From positions 1-23,735 of the forward strand of contig JAZHEJ010000005.1 in the NCBI GenBank assembly GCA_036679665.1: DNA of 23,735 nucleotides, read 5' to 3'. The notes below the pieces were generated by a model that was not told where the DNA came from, did no database searches, and saw only the letters and a program-made list of their open reading frames with translations. This document shows positions 14,869-23,690 of this stretch, piece after piece. The position numbers and the translations under genes were made by a program. Position 1 is the stretch's first letter. Each line of letters starts with the position of its first letter. The DNA comes from Tethybacter castelli (GTDB lineage Bacteria; Pseudomonadota; Gammaproteobacteria; Tethybacterales; Tethybacteraceae).

Positions 14869-14928
14869 ATGTTCTGTCTTGCCGTTGCGCTTGAGACCAA
14901 AAGTAATACCACCGATCACATTATCTAG
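14869..14928 (+). other. Possible 19-codon upstream ORF before the M23 gene
   Basis: An ATG at 14869, right after the predicted transcription start, opens 19 codons (MFCLAVALETKSNTTDHII) ending in TAG 12 bases before the peptidase ATG, in the same frame as that gene. It has no Shine-Dalgarno. It could be a leader peptide or chance. Confidence 0.2.
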
Positions 14929-14940
14929 CACTTGAAAGCT

Positions 14941-16323
14941 ATGGTTACGATACTTGCGGTGCACATAAAAAGGCATCAAGAAGCGTTGGCAACGTTGGCG
15001 TTTCCTGTTTTGATGGCCTTGTTGGCATTGCTTTTTGCCCCTCAACAACCCGCCAGCAACCTTTCTCCCGATTTTGATTTTGAACTGATAGATTTGGGCT
15101 ATGGTTCACTTACCCAACAAGAATTGGAACTAGAAATACCGTTGCCCTTTGAGCCGGATGTCGAGATTGTTCCGGATATTGCGGTGATTACCGAACCGGA
15201 AATACCGCCAGCTGACAAGTGGCAAAGCTATCAGATCAAACGCAACGACACGCTTGGGTCCATCTTACAAAAAATCGACGTTGACGAAGCCTCCCGACGT
15301 TTTTTGGTATCCCAAAAATTATCCAGCTACCGCAAATTGCGCGCCGGCAGACCGATTTACTACAAACTCGCCGAAGACGGCGAGTTGCTCGCGTTACGCT
15401 ACAAAACTAGCCCGGAGTTGCATCTTAACTTTATTCGCGCTGAAGACGGCAATATGGAAGTCACCGAAACCGCTCCCGTGCTAAGTACTGCCATAACCGT
15501 CAAGCAAGCGCAAATTACCGAGCAAAATAATTCGCTGTTCGCCGCTTCTGACAATGTACGTATCCCGGACGGTGCGATTCAGCAGGTAATCGACGCCCTT
15601 GAAACCCGCATCGACTTTGTTCGCGATACACGAGTGGGCGACAATTTTGCTGTTGTATACGAAGAATACACTGATGAGGACGGAGATAGCGCCGGCCCCG
15701 GCCAGGTATTAGGCCTGCGCTACGTCAACCGCGGCGAAGAGGTTCTCGGATTACGCAACCCGACCGACGGCGGTTATTACGATGAACAAGGAGTAAGTCT
15801 GCAACGCGCATTCTTGAAATCACCGCTAAAGTTTTCCCGGATCAGCTCCAAGTTCAGCCTACGCCGTTTCCACCCAATTCTCAAAAAGTGGCGTTCCCAT
15901 CGCGGGGTTGATTTTGCCGCTCCCACCAACACCCCGATCCGTTCCACCGCAGACGGTGTAATCAGTTACATCGGTAAAAAAGGCGGTTACGGCAATGTTG
16001 TGATGATTGAGCACTTCGGAAAGTACTTAACTTTGTACGGGCATCTGAACAAATTCGCTAGTAAGATCAAGCGCGGCAGCAAAGTAAGTCAAGGGCAAGT
16101 CATCGGCTATGTGGGCTCTACCGGGCTCGCGACCGGCCCGCATCTACACTACGAATTTCACAACAACGGCAAACAGGTTGATCCGCTGTCAGCCAAGGTC
16201 CCGACCCGCAAACCACCGTTGACTGATCAGTCTTTGCAGGACTTTATCATCGCTACGAAAGAAGTACGCGAAATGCTCAACGGAGCAGATGGCGAAAGTG
16301 GCCTAGCCTCGACCAACAGCTGA
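14941..16323 (+). CDS. M23 family murein DD-endopeptidase (MepM-like)
   Basis: This is a zinc metallopeptidase that cleaves peptidoglycan cross-links for wall growth, anchored in the inner membrane and acting in the periplasm; 460 residues (E. coli MepM 440). Residues ~14-33 are a signal-anchor. Residues ~93-150 are an OapA/LysM-like domain (YQIKRNDTLGSILQKI). A linker domain with RIDFVRDTRVGDNFAVVYEEY is typical of the MepM/Csd3 group. The LytM domain carries the zinc ligands H320 and D324 (HRGVD) and the catalytic pair H401/H403 (HLHYE), so it should be active. I chose ATG 14941 over TTG 14932 because it is AUG and the N-terminus fits. It converges on erpA with no bases between the two stop codons. 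Confidence 0.9.
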   Translation: MVTILAVHIKRHQEALATLAFPVLMALLALLFAPQQPASNLSPDFDFELIDLGYGSLTQQELELEIPLPFEPDVEIVPDIAVITEPEIPPADKWQSYQIKRNDTLGSILQKIDVDEASRRFLVSQKLSSYRKLRAGRPIYYKLAEDGELLALRYKTSPELHLNFIRAEDGNMEVTETAPVLSTAITVKQAQITEQNNSLFAASDNVRIPDGAIQQVIDALETRIDFVRDTRVGDNFAVVYEEYTDEDGDSAGPGQVLGLRYVNRGEEVLGLRNPTDGGYYDEQGVSLQRAFLKSPLKFSRISSKFSLRRFHPILKKWRSHRGVDFAAPTNTPIRSTADGVISYIGKKGGYGNVVMIEHFGKYLTLYGHLNKFASKIKRGSKVSQGQVIGYVGSTGLATGPHLHYEFHNNGKQVDPLSAKVPTRKPPLTDQSLQDFIIATKEVREMLNGADGESGLASTNS

Positions 16324-16701
16324 CTAGACGCTAAAAGAAGACCCGCAACCGCAAGTGGAAGTCACATTCGGGTTATGGATAACAAACTGTGAACCTTCAA
16401 GCTTTTCCTGGTAATCGATTTCGGCGCCGACTAGATATTGAATACTCATCGGATCGACAAGCATTGTCACATCATGGGCGGACAGTACCAAGTCGTCTTC
16501 ATCAGCGGTATCTTCAAACGTAAATCCGTACTGAAAGCCGGAACACCCGCCACCCGCGACAAAAACTCGCAATTTGAGCGCAGGATTACCCTCTTCTTTA
16601 ATCAGAATTTTGATCTTGTTCGCAGCCTGCTCCGAAAAGCTAAGCGGGATATCAGGCTTTACTTCAAGCTCGGTTTTGATTTGTTGTTCGGTGCTGGCCA
16701 T
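16324..16701 (-). CDS. erpA: A-type iron-sulfur cluster insertion protein ErpA
   Basis: ErpA delivers Fe-S clusters to apoproteins, including isoprenoid-synthesis enzymes, in the cytoplasm. The protein has 125 residues (E. coli 114), with a slightly longer N-terminus. The three conserved cysteines are C53 in GGGCSGFQYGFTF and C117/C119 in the end STCGCGSSFSV. VDPMSIQYLVGAEIDY and LEGSQFVIHNPN match ErpA more closely than IscA or SufA. It starts at ATG 16701 with TATAAT 12 bases upstream and no Shine-Dalgarno, and ends directly against the M23 peptidase stop. Proximity of erpA to an M23 peptidase gene also occurs in other gammaproteobacteria, as I recall, often with anmK between them; anmK is absent here. 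Confidence 0.95.
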   Translation of the reverse strand: MASTEQQIKTELEVKPDIPLSFSEQAANKIKILIKEEGNPALKLRVFVAGGGCSGFQYGFTFEDTADEDDLVLSAHDVTMLVDPMSIQYLVGAEIDYQEKLEGSQFVIHNPNVTSTCGCGSSFSV

Positions 16702-16713
16702 ATGAGGCGGTTG

Positions 16714-16719
16714 ATTATA
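16714..16719 (-). promoter_or_regulatory. -10 box of erpA, 12 bases before its ATG
   Basis: On the minus strand TATAAT ends 12 bases before ATG 16701, predicting a leader of about 6 nt. A second TATAAT at 16736-16741 could drive a longer transcript. No clear -35 is seen. The remaining gap up to recG (16742-16860) shows no gene. Confidence 0.5.
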
Positions 16720-16860
16720 AATACTCCTCAGCTAAATTATATACAACCATCACCGCCATTATTCAATCTGTCGGCTTGAGATGTCGGTATGTTCTGTTGG
16801 CGATGCCCATCCACACATCAAACAGCGCCTAGCTTTATCTAGATCGTTGTCAGCATAATC

Positions 16861-18930
16861 TTGCCTAGCTCTTCCACACCAACTGCTCCCGCCCGCAAGG
16901 CATTGGATCAGCTTGCCGCGGCCGGATACTCACGTCCGGTGGATCTTGCGTTGATTCGCCCCAAACACTATGACGACGCCACAGTAATAACCCGACTATG
17001 CGACACCACATATGACAAATACTTTCTTGCTGATGTCGAATGCCTTGCGCTGCATGTCAGTCGCCACGGATCCATGAAGCGACTAATTTGTCAGGTAACC
17101 GACCAAACCGCGCTAATGACCATTGTAATGATGTATGTCAATCCCGGCATTCAGCAACTATTGCAGCCCCACAACAAGGTACGCGTCCAAGGCCGACTGC
17201 ATCGGCCCAAAGGCGCGAACGAATTGGTGCCGATACGTCGAAAAATAATTCAGCCGCGACTGCGCAAAGTAGAGCAAGAACTGCCTAAACATTTAACCCC
17301 GGTGTATCCGCAGATCCGCCAAATAACGCCTGCGGTTTTGTCCAGGCTGATTCGCAACGCGGTAAAACATGTGTTAAGTCAGGGCGATACGCTATCTGAG
17401 CAAATACGCAAAAGTACCGACACTATTAGTTTGGACCGTGTGCTAGAGCTATTGCACTGGCCTTTGCCTGAGGAGATTGACAAGGTTGAAAAACTGGCGA
17501 TTCAAAGCCTGAAATCCGACGAATGGTTAGCTCACATGTTATTACAACATCATCGGTATTTGCGTCTGCGTCGACACTTGGCTAGCTCAATTGAATCTGA
17601 AGCTAAGGATATTGATGAGTTTGCCAAACATTTGCCGTTTAAACTTACCAAGGATCAACGCATGGCGATGAAGGAACTTGCCGTTGATTTACGTCGCCCG
17701 GCAGCTATGCGTCGGCTTTTGCACGGCGATGTGGGTTGCGGAAAGACGTTGGTGGCCGCGTTCGGTTGCTGGCTAACCGGACGCCAAGGCTTGCGCAGCG
17801 TCATCATGTGTCCGACGGTAATTCTCGCCGCGCAGCATTACACCAGGCTCAAACCGTTGTTTGCCAAATTAAATATTCCATGCGTGTTGTTGATCAGCTC
17901 GCAACGACCCAAAGATCGTCGCGAAGCGTTAGCCACCCTAGAATGTAATGATCATTGTGTCGCAATCGGCACACATACGCTGTTTCAGGGCAAAACCAGC
18001 TTGAACAATCTTGCTTTGGCGGTGATAGACGAACAGCATCGCTTTGGTGTGGCCCAACGTAAAGCGTTGGAGCGCAAAGGTGGCGGTTCACATGTGCTAA
18101 TGATGAGCGCCACTCCAATACCGCGCACGCTTGAGCTAGGACTGCTTTCTCATCTGGACATCACATGTATGCACGAGCGTCCTCACCGCAAAAAGATTCG
18201 CACCTTGGTCTTTAGCTCTGAAAAAGCCAACGATGTCCTTGCCGAAATTATTGAAAATAATCTGCAGGCATACTGGATTTGTCCTTTAATCAGCCGTTCG
18301 AATAAGCTTGACTTGAGGGCCGCCGAAGACGAATATGCTCGTATACGCAAACTTGCCCCGCAGCTTGACGCGCAACTTATCCACGGTAAGCTTGACAACG
18401 CCAGCAAACTAAGCGCCATGCGCTCGTTTGAAAATGGTACCACCCGGTTGCTAGTGGCTACGACCGTGGTTGAAGTCGGGGTGGACGCGCCAGAAGCCGA
18501 TGTTATCGTTATTGACCACGCTGAGCGTCTCGGTCTGTCCCAGCTGCACCAGTTGCGCGGACGGGTCGGCCGGAGAAACAAACCCGGCTTTTGCGCTTTA
18601 CTGTTCGATCCAAATCTTTCTGAAGTAGCTCAGCACCGCCTGCAGACGATGCATAGTTCCGAAGACGGTTTTGAAATCTCTCGTGAGGACCTTTTGCTTC
18701 GCGGGCCTGGCGACATCGTCGGCCGGCGTCAGTCAGGAATGCCCAAGTACAAATTCGCGTCGCTAAACGACGATCCTAAACTGCTTGAAAAGGCCAAACT
18801 CACCGCCCAAAAAATTATTCAAACCAATTTGGATATGGCCGCGGCGCATATCGGCATGTGGTTAGGTGCCGATCGTGCCAAAAATATCAAGGAGCCGGGT
18901 GTAACAAAAGTTTCCCGCCGGATTGAATAA
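16861..18930 (+). CDS. recG: ATP-dependent DNA helicase RecG
   Basis: RecG remodels stalled replication forks and Holliday junctions. The protein has 689 residues (E. coli 693). The N-terminal wedge/OB domain (~1-150) includes IRPKHYDDATVI and HLTPVYPQIRQITPAVL. Helicase motifs follow: Walker A GDVGCGKT (289-296), CPTVILAAQH, DEQHRFGVAQR (Walker B 390-393), MSATPIPRTLE (415-425), the shortened IHGKLD, TTVVEVGVDAPEADV and QLRGRVGRRNKPGFCALL (motif VI and TRG region). The C-terminal LRGPGDIVGRRQSGMPKYKFA is RecG-specific. It starts at TTG 16861; the frame is closed by TAG at 16840 and contains no ATG or GTG between, and about 10 residues at the N-terminus are missing compared with E. coli. No Shine-Dalgarno is clear. 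The last 44 bp overlap the convergent protease gene. Confidence 0.94.
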   Translation: MPSSSTPTAPARKALDQLAAAGYSRPVDLALIRPKHYDDATVITRLCDTTYDKYFLADVECLALHVSRHGSMKRLICQVTDQTALMTIVMMYVNPGIQQLLQPHNKVRVQGRLHRPKGANELVPIRRKIIQPRLRKVEQELPKHLTPVYPQIRQITPAVLSRLIRNAVKHVLSQGDTLSEQIRKSTDTISLDRVLELLHWPLPEEIDKVEKLAIQSLKSDEWLAHMLLQHHRYLRLRRHLASSIESEAKDIDEFAKHLPFKLTKDQRMAMKELAVDLRRPAAMRRLLHGDVGCGKTLVAAFGCWLTGRQGLRSVIMCPTVILAAQHYTRLKPLFAKLNIPCVLLISSQRPKDRREALATLECNDHCVAIGTHTLFQGKTSLNNLALAVIDEQHRFGVAQRKALERKGGGSHVLMMSATPIPRTLELGLLSHLDITCMHERPHRKKIRTLVFSSEKANDVLAEIIENNLQAYWICPLISRSNKLDLRAAEDEYARIRKLAPQLDAQLIHGKLDNASKLSAMRSFENGTTRLLVATTVVEVGVDAPEADVIVIDHAERLGLSQLHQLRGRVGRRNKPGFCALLFDPNLSEVAQHRLQTMHSSEDGFEISREDLLLRGPGDIVGRRQSGMPKYKFASLNDDPKLLEKAKLTAQKIIQTNLDMAAAHIGMWLGADRAKNIKEPGVTKVSRRIE

Positions 18931-19414
18931 TCACCTGATCTTGCAATACGTTCATCCCCAACAAAACCTGGCCTTGCAGATCTTCCAACACGATGGCGTT
19001 TTCGTTTTCAATGTTGAGCGGGCCGATGGTAATCCGGTCAACTTTAGATCTCCACCCCACCGTCGTGCCGTTGGCGGTGGCGATCTCCTCACGTCCTCCA
19101 AGTTCCATTCCGGCTATCCGTGCAACATCTAACGGCACCGCTATCCAGGTTGCTCCCGTATCAAGCAAAAAATCCACTTCCAAACCGTTTAGCCTGCCTG
19201 TCGCCACGTACATGCCGTTTTGGTTGGCATGAAGTACGAGTGATCCGGTCTGCTGATCAAGGACGCTAGTCGGGTTGGGATTGACCTTGCGTTCTATTTT
19301 TGTGCTAAAAAACCAAGTCAGTAGCGCTATGGCAAAGGCCCAACCGGCTATTATCATGAACAACCCGGTGCGCCGCACGTTAGCGGTCTCGGCATAATCA
19401 CGCGGATCCATCAT
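18887..19414 (-). CDS. Membrane-anchored retropepsin-like aspartic protease (TIGR02281 type)
   Basis: This is a small clan AA aspartic protease, 175 residues, whose physiological substrate is unknown. Residues ~17-37 form a single transmembrane anchor (GLFMIIAGWAFAIALLTWFF). After a linker, residues ~68-175 form the protease fold with the catalytic DTGA at 85-88 (DFLLDTGATWIAVP), GGREEIATANG (flap region) and the closing LLGMNVLQD. The family acts as a dimer with one DTG per subunit. It starts at ATG 19414, three bases after the orn stop, with AAAAGG about 6 bases upstream overlapping the end of orn, so it is cotranscribed with orn. Its 3' end overlaps recG antisense by 44 bp, so nothing of the catalytic core is affected. 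Confidence 0.85.
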   Translation of the reverse strand: MMDPRDYAETANVRRTGLFMIIAGWAFAIALLTWFFSTKIERKVNPNPTSVLDQQTGSLVLHANQNGMYVATGRLNGLEVDFLLDTGATWIAVPLDVARIAGMELGGREEIATANGTTVGWRSKVDRITIGPLNIENENAIVLEDLQGQVLLGMNVLQDQVIIQSGGKLLLHPAP

Positions 19415-19417
19415 CGA

Positions 19418-19978
19418 TTACCTTTTAAACAGCAAATTATGAAAGTAAGCCATTTCCTCAATTGATTCATGGATATCGGCTTTCGCCCGATGGCGGTTAT
19501 TTTTTTTCGTCTTAGAAGGCATGGAAGACATCCAGTAGTCAGCAGCCAACTTGAACACAGTGACATCAAAATTGCGATAATGAAAGTAATCGTTCAGTTT
19601 AGCCATATGTTTAGCCAAAAACCTTCGATCCTGGCAGATGGTATTGCCACACAGCGGCGATTGTTGCGGAGTAACCCACTTACTTAAAAAATTTAGCGCA
19701 TCAGCTTCGCCTGTCGCATAATCAAGTTTGGAATCACGCACCAAATCAATCAACCCGGAACCGCCATGGGTCTGCTGATTCCAACTGTCCATCTGTTCCA
19801 ATTTGTTCTCTTCGCAGTAAAACACCCATTCTGACGACTCGGCAACCACATTCAAATGCAGATCGGTTACGACAATAGCCATTTCCAGAATTTCATCCCG
19901 GTCGGGATTTAATCCGGTCATTTCTAGATCTAACCATACCAAGTTTGACTGGAGATTACTGGCGCATTGTGATGCCAT
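19418..19978 (-). CDS. orn: Oligoribonuclease
   Basis: Orn degrades 2-5-nt RNA and pGpG to mononucleotides, completing RNA turnover and c-di-GMP breakdown in the cytoplasm. From ATG 19978 it has 186 residues (family ~180). DEDDh exonuclease residues are visible: D17 and E19 (WLDLEMTGLNPDRDEI), D117 (CGNTICQDRRFLAKHM) and the H163-x4-D168 pair (HRAKADIHES). The frame is open to an ATG at 20059, but the extra 27 residues have no counterpart in the family, and a TATAAT box lies 13 bases before 19978; the short form is therefore preferred. It has no Shine-Dalgarno. The protease gene follows three bases after the stop. Confidence 0.94.
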   Translation of the reverse strand: MASQCASNLQSNLVWLDLEMTGLNPDRDEILEMAIVVTDLHLNVVAESSEWVFYCEENKLEQMDSWNQQTHGGSGLIDLVRDSKLDYATGEADALNFLSKWVTPQQSPLCGNTICQDRRFLAKHMAKLNDYFHYRNFDVTVFKLAADYWMSSMPSKTKKNNRHRAKADIHESIEEMAYFHNLLFKR

Positions 19979-19991
19979 CGTATCAACAGAA

Positions 19992-19997
19992 ATTATA
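19992..19997 (-). promoter_or_regulatory. -10 box of orn, 13 bases before its ATG
   Basis: On the minus strand TATAAT ends 13 bases before ATG 19978, predicting a leader of about 6 nt. This gives orn and the protease a promoter of their own, separate from the glycosyltransferase genes upstream. Confidence 0.5.
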
Positions 19998-20099
19998 TAT
20001 GCGTTTTCAAACAACCCTTTTTCGAGTATGTTTCTGGAACCGACATCAAGCAAGCGCATTTAGCGCTAACAGCACGTTACACCTCATAGCGGTATAAGT

Positions 20100-22178
20100 T
20101 CAATAGTTGATCAGTACCGCAACCGCGTTAGTTATATCTATTTGCCGAGACCACCAGTAACGACCCACCGCTAATTGCAACGGGAAATACCTATTGTCAG
20201 GAAATACGCTGATCGCGAGCAAGCACGTCGGGCACTGTTCTTTACGAAACAGATAAAAATAATTATGCAGCCGCAATACATCTTGGGGCGCAGGTAAAGT
20301 GTACTGATCGCTGATCAGGCGCCAGATCGCTTGCCAGCGCTCTTTAGTCCACAAGTTAGGACTGCGTGTCGCCAAGGATATATCCTGCGCAAGAAGCTGA
20401 TAATCTTCGCCCACTTGCCATTGACCGACACTTTTGGTAAAGTACTCCGGTGCGATTGCTCTGGTCCAGTGGGCAACGGGAAGAAATGGATTGTGTTCAT
20501 AAACCTTAAGGCGCGCGACAAAAGGATCGGCAAGTCCCAGCTGGTCGTAAATATGTCCGTTCACACCATAGTTAAACCCGGCCCAGCCTACGGCCGACAT
20601 AATCGTACGATCGGTTTTTTGGCGTAAATAATTACCGCTTTTGCGCCATACCAACTCAGGATATTCATACGACCACAAGATTGGTTTGCCTTCGAGATAA
20701 ATATCACCTGACAAAGCACGCTTGGCCGGTATCGATTCTTGTTTCCTCTCACCTTGACGATGATTTAACCAAGCTCTCAAGACGGCATTTTCGTTGTAGC
20801 CATTCGCATACCGGACTTGTACCACGGTTAACGCTATCTGGTCTTCCGGAGTAGTAAGATGGATTGCCGCTGACGGATTAAATTGCAAGTAAGCAAGACC
20901 CGCTCCGACGAGCGCCAGACCATTTAGCGAAACCGCAGATATTTTGCGCATGGTTTGTATCTTCTTTATTCCGGGCATCCATATCAACCAACTCAAAAGC
21001 AGCATGCACAACAGCAGTCCGCGCGGTTCCAAGCGATGCAGTTCGTTCAGAATTTCACCACCTGGCGATTCCGTCACCAACAACGTGTTTTGATAAACCA
21101 CGCTTACCCATCGCACAATATTCATTTGCCAGGTTTCTTGCCACAGGGTCAGGCCCAGCAAAACCATAAATCCAACCAACGCGATCTTCTGCCAAACGCG
21201 CAGATTCCTACGAAATCCATCCACCAGAGCCTGGCCGCCGCAAGCCAACACGAGAATGAAGCTGTAGGTCAAAAATCGCGTCAGCATGTAGTCGCCGCCC
21301 AACCACAACACGTACAACAAATTCAACAACAACCCCAGACCGATCGCAATTTGCTTGCTACGCAACAGATAATAGGTCCCCGCCAACACGCCGATCACCG
21401 TGACCGGGTCAAAAAACAAATTCACCAGATAGTAGTTGATCCCCGCTTGCACCAGACCGATACGCTCGATGCCCGTCGCGGCTTTGGCGTAATAGGTGTT
21501 GGGAAACGGCATCCCGTAGTAAGCCAGTGAAAATCCCGTCCACAGCAATAACGGCGCCGCGGCGGCGGCCAACAACAACATCCACTGTGAGATCGACAAC
21601 GACCTTCGACCCAACCACAACGCCTGGACGCAGGCCGGTATGACCAGCAAAACCAGATCGTGGCGCGCCAGCGGTATCAATGCCGCGACCAAGAACATCT
21701 TGATCAGCGCGGCGCGCGACGGACGCGGGCCGCCAAGCGCTTCGCGCCAATACCACGCGAACGCCACCACCAACAGATAACCCAGCGGGTTTTCCAGGCC
21801 CGAAGTCGAAAAATCCATCACTCCGCGACTGGCGGTCAGCAACACCACGATCGCAAGCCAACTCAGATCGGTGGTGAAAAATCTGCGCAGCAACGCCAAC
21901 ATTCCCGCGCAGCACAACGCCGACCAGAACAAGGTCGCGAGCATATAGTCGGCGGTGAACAATCGGGCCAGATACCCCAGCCAGTACCAACCCGCCGAAG
22001 TGTAGACCTGCACCCGTTCGTCCGAGTTCCAGACCGGACCGTTGCCGGCATACATCTGTTCGATGCTGCGAAACGATATGAACGCGTCTTCGAAAAGCCA
22101 CGCGCAGTTGGCGAAGATCGCAGCAAACCAACACAATCCCAACACGGGGATCAAGCTGCGAAACGATCCGACTTGCAT
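20100..22178 (-). CDS. GT-C-like membrane glycosyltransferase, tandem copy 1
   Basis: This 692-residue protein resembles the large membrane proteins related to arabinosyltransferase AftB and Legionella LphB, thought to move sugars from lipid carriers outside the inner membrane. Residues ~1-440 hold about 10-12 transmembrane helices. The first outer loop has the acidic motif FEDAFISFR (E30, D31), as in GT-C enzymes, followed by GNGPVWNSDERVQVYTSAGW. Further family marks are TSGLENPLG (~125-133) and LIPLARHDLVLL (RHD at 172-174). Residues ~445-692 form a soluble, probably periplasmic domain with GHIYDQLGLADPFVARL and HWTRAIAPEYF. Sugar and acceptor are unknown. It starts 25 bases after a second, partly identical copy. 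The long antisense open frames over this gene are shadows. Confidence 0.75.
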   Translation of the reverse strand: MQVGSFRSLIPVLGLCWFAAIFANCAWLFEDAFISFRSIEQMYAGNGPVWNSDERVQVYTSAGWYWLGYLARLFTADYMLATLFWSALCCAGMLALLRRFFTTDLSWLAIVVLLTASRGVMDFSTSGLENPLGYLLVVAFAWYWREALGGPRPSRAALIKMFLVAALIPLARHDLVLLVIPACVQALWLGRRSLSISQWMLLLAAAAAPLLLWTGFSLAYYGMPFPNTYYAKAATGIERIGLVQAGINYYLVNLFFDPVTVIGVLAGTYYLLRSKQIAIGLGLLLNLLYVLWLGGDYMLTRFLTYSFILVLACGGQALVDGFRRNLRVWQKIALVGFMVLLGLTLWQETWQMNIVRWVSVVYQNTLLVTESPGGEILNELHRLEPRGLLLCMLLLSWLIWMPGIKKIQTMRKISAVSLNGLALVGAGLAYLQFNPSAAIHLTTPEDQIALTVVQVRYANGYNENAVLRAWLNHRQGERKQESIPAKRALSGDIYLEGKPILWSYEYPELVWRKSGNYLRQKTDRTIMSAVGWAGFNYGVNGHIYDQLGLADPFVARLKVYEHNPFLPVAHWTRAIAPEYFTKSVGQWQVGEDYQLLAQDISLATRSPNLWTKERWQAIWRLISDQYTLPAPQDVLRLHNYFYLFRKEQCPTCLLAISVFPDNRYFPLQLAVGRYWWSRQIDITNAVAVLINY

Positions 22179-23690
22179 GAGATTGCTTATTTGACCGAGT
22201 GTTTCATAAACTGAATAAAACGGCTTCGTTGTTGCCTAAATTAATTTGCCTAGCCCACCAGTCGCGTCCTATCACAATTTTTAGCGGTACAAATTTGGAG
22301 TCTGCCAACACACTGATCACCGACAAACACTGAGCGCAACTATCTTTACGTAACAAATAAAAATAACTGTTTAGTCGCAGTACATCTTGGGGCACAGGTA
22401 AAGTGTACTGATCGCTAATCAGCCTCCAGATCGCCTGCCAGCGCTCCTTAGTCCATAAATTGGGACTACGTGTCGCCAGATTGACATCCTGCGCAAGACG
22501 CTGATAATCTTCGCCAAGTTGCCATGTTTCACTCGTCAAATCACGGGTTAAATATTCTGCCGCGACTGGTCTTTGCCAATGCGCGACACGAAAAAAAGGC
22601 GAAAACTTATGTACGCCAAGACGCGCTATATAAGGGTCGGCAATCCCGAGCAGATCGTAAATATGACCATCGACGCCATAGGAATACGCGGCTAATCCTA
22701 TATAGGACAATAGTACCCGATCGGTTTTAATCCCCATATATTCGCCACTTTTACGCCATACTAAATCAGGAAACTTCGGCGACAACAATGTTGGTTTTCC
22801 ATCAATATAATAAGTGTTTGTCAAGGCATACTTCGTCAATAAAGCTTCTTGTCTTCTTATACCCTGACGATGATCTAGCCAAGCATCAAGTGTTGAATGT
22901 TTATTAAAGTCAATTTCATGCCGTAGCTGTACAACTGAAAACACGCTTATATCTGTAGGGGCGCGAAGATGGATTGTCGCTGACGGATTAAATTGTAAGT
23001 AAGCAAGACCCGCTCCGACGAGTGCAATACCGTTTAGCGAAACCGCTGGTATTCCGCGCATGGTTTGTATCCACTTCACCCCGGGCATCCATATCAACCA
23101 ACTCAAAAGCAGCATGCACAACAGCAGTCCGCGCGGTTCCAAGCGATGCAGTTCGTTCAGAATTTCACCACCTGGCGATTCCGTCACCAACAACGTGTTT
23201 TGATAAACCACGCTTACCCATCGCACAATATTCATTTGCCAGGTTTCTTGCCACAGGATCAGGCCCAGCAAAACCATACATCCAACCAACACGACTTTCT
23301 GCCAGACTCGCAAATTCCCGCGAACTTTATCCACCAGACCCTGGCCGCCGCAAGCCAACACGAGAATGAAGCTGTAGGTCAAAAAACGCGTCAGCATGTA
23401 GTCGCCGCCCAACCACAACACGTACAACAAGTTCAACAACAACCCCAGACCGATCGCAATTTGCTTGCTACGCAACAGATAATAGGTCCCCGCCAACACG
23501 CCGATCACCGTGACCGGGTCAAAAAACAAATTCACCAGATAGTAGTTGATCCCCGCTTGCACCAGACCGATACGCTCGATGCCCGTCGCGGCTTTGGCGT
23601 AATAAGTGTTGGGAAACGGCATCCCGTAGTAAGCCAGTGAAAATCCCGTCCACAGCGACAGCGGTATCAAGGACGCGACCAAGAACATCT
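20858..23690. repeat. Direct duplication, near-identical core of the two glycosyltransferase genes
   Basis: Bases ~20858-21660 recur at ~22968-23660 with a constant 2110-bp offset. Beyond the 120-bp gap the match resumes at 21671 versus 23661 (offset 1990). Some 250-bp stretches differ at only about two positions (for example 21300-21550). A less conserved patch lies at 21181-21230. Sequence on the gene-3' side (20640-20857 versus 22745-22967) is much more diverged. Confidence 0.85.

Noticed and set aside
16720..16746. IscR-type operator upstream of erpA
   Set aside because: Only one half (ATACTCCTCAG) resembles the type 1 half-site, and poorly; the other half does not match.
19979..20059. 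Longer orn reading frame starting at ATG 20059
   Set aside because: The extra 27 residues have no counterpart in the family, and a -10 box lies inside them, just before ATG 19978.
20955..22214. Long open frames on the plus strand opposite the glycosyltransferase genes
   Set aside because: They are antisense shadows: rich in Gln/His/Arg, repeated in both copies only because the sense genes are duplicated, and without any recognisable domain.
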